From positions 1 to 64,000 of the forward strand of contig NZ_BAZR01000024.1 in the NCBI RefSeq assembly GCF_001315105.1: 64,000 bases of DNA, given 5' to 3'. Positions 63,296 through 64,000 of this stretch are shown piece by piece. Each line of letters begins with the position of its first letter. Positions within the stretch are counted from its first letter, which is position 1. Below the pieces are notes generated by a model, which was not told the origin of the DNA, ran no database searches, and saw only the letters and a list, made by a program, of their open reading frames with translations. This stretch comes from Paenibacillus sp. JCM 10914 (GTDB lineage Bacteria; Bacillota; Bacilli; Paenibacillales; Paenibacillaceae). The position numbers and the translations under genes were made by a program.

Positions 63296-64000
63296 CTAGA
63301 GGATCGGAGACAGCAGCCGAGAGATCGATTCCTTAAACTTTACCCAGCGAGACCGCTCCAGATAGTGTTTCATCGTCAAGATGCGGGATACTCGCAAATC
63401 TTCATGGAATATCTCCGTTAATTCCCTGGATATTTGTTCGTCATACAGGAAGGCATTCACCTCAAAGTTCAGCTTGAAGCTGCGAACGTCGATGTTGGCT
63501 GTACCTACCGAAGCAATGCTCTCATCAATGATGATGGTCTTGGCATGAATAAAACCGTTGTTGTACAGATAAACGTTAGCTCCAGTTTGCAACATCTCGC
63601 CAATGTAGGACAAGGTCGCCCAATAAACGAAAGGATGATCCGGCTTGTCCGGAATCATCAGATGTACCTCTACCCCTGATAGGGCTGCGATTCGAAGGGC
63701 ATCGAGCAGGCTGGCATCCGGGATGAAATAAGGCGTCTGAATATAGATGGACTTCTTGGCCGATGTAATCATCTTGATATAACCGTTCTTGATATGCTCA
63801 TACCTTGAGTCCGGTCCGCTGGTCACGATCTGGATGCCAACGTTGCCGGGAGAATTGATCTTGGGAAACAGGTTTGATTCGTAGGAGATATCATGATGAT
63901 GCGAAGCCTGATTCCAATCGAGAATAAATCGGACTTGCATTGCGTATACAGCTTCTCCTTGAATGCGAAGGTGGGTGTCACGCCAATACCCGAATTTGGA
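63296..64000 (-). CDS. cls: Cardiolipin synthase, C-terminal part (5' end beyond the window)
   Basis: At least 234 residues; the frame stays open to the window edge (FGYWRDTHLRIQGEAVYAMQ precedes the internal ATG at 63940). A phospholipase-D HKD motif reads HAKTIIIDESIASVGTANID, and the region ends LERSRWVKFKESISRLLSPI, typical of bacterial Cls. It joins phosphatidylglycerol molecules into cardiolipin at the membrane. The first HKD motif would be outside the window. Confidence 0.9.
   Translation of the reverse strand, partial: SKFGYWRDTHLRIQGEAVYAMQVRFILDWNQASHHHDISYESNLFPKINSPGNVGIQIVTSGPDSRYEHIKNGYIKMITSAKKSIYIQTPYFIPDASLLDALRIAALSGVEVHLMIPDKPDHPFVYWATLSYIGEMLQTGANVYLYNNGFIHAKTIIIDESIASVGTANIDVRSFKLNFEVNAFLYDEQISRELTEIFHEDLRVSRILTMKHYLERSRWVKFKESISRLLSPIL

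Noticed and set aside
1..64000. CRISPR arrays, insertion sequences and prophage genes
   Set aside because: No regularly spaced repeats, transposase motifs, terminal inverted repeats or phage structural genes were seen. The large repeats present are the NRPS module copies.

Overview
The window looks like chromosomal DNA of a Paenibacillus-type Firmicute. The reasons are the sigW-rsiW-cdaA-cdaR-glmM-glmS block with a glmS ribozyme, LplB/LplC-type ABC sugar transporters next to YesN-like AraC regulators, an S-layer-anchored multidomain chitinase, strong Shine-Dalgarno sites with many TTG/GTG starts, and FAAL-NRPS chemistry.

Layout. 11-1113: eleven tRNA genes, the kind of cluster that follows an rRNA operon, with a truncated tRNA-Glu 3' end. 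1356-10507: a decayed alkyltransferase-like gene, an AraC regulator divergent from a beta-propeller (oligogalacturonate lyase-like) protein, an operon on the minus strand for a sensor-type AraC protein and an oligosaccharide ABC importer, and a decayed nfrA-like gene. 10642-21348: core genes ppc, sigW, rsiW, cdaA, cdaR, glmM, then a glmS ribozyme leader and glmS. 21655-31937: a lipopeptide NRPS (FAAL-PCP-C-A-PCP-C-A-PCP-TE, frame-broken once), a GNAT acetyltransferase and a VOC protein.

32010-49190: about 17 kb forming one divergent system. The minus arm encodes a 50-aa membrane peptide, a zinc-ribbon membrane protein and a membrane-anchored helical-repeat protein. The plus arm encodes a secreted/anchored vWA protein, a 1129-aa tubulin/FtsZ-like GTPase, a 794-aa protein that looks like a degenerate tubulin-like partner, a multi-pass vWA protein, a beta-sandwich-like protein, a zinc-ribbon P-loop GTPase and a 989-aa GTPase-associated protein with a transmembrane segment. 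This is the best candidate for an under-described system: two cytoplasmic GTPases, one of them cytoskeletal in type, are linked across the membrane to two extracytoplasmic vWA domains.

49217-64000: a MerR-controlled ABC exporter, a lipoprotein, a Fur-controlled haem-type ABC importer with a HugZ-like haem-degrading enzyme, a DinB-like gene, a large SLH chitinase, an SRPBCC protein, two VOC proteins, a MarR regulator and an azoreductase-like gene sharing a 20-bp operator, and the 3' part of a cardiolipin synthase.

Caution. At least four otherwise well-conserved genes (NRPS, vWA, tubulin partner, DinB) carry a single frame break that restores to full length with a 1- or 2-nt insertion. This could be true mutation or assembly error and should be settled before functional reading.
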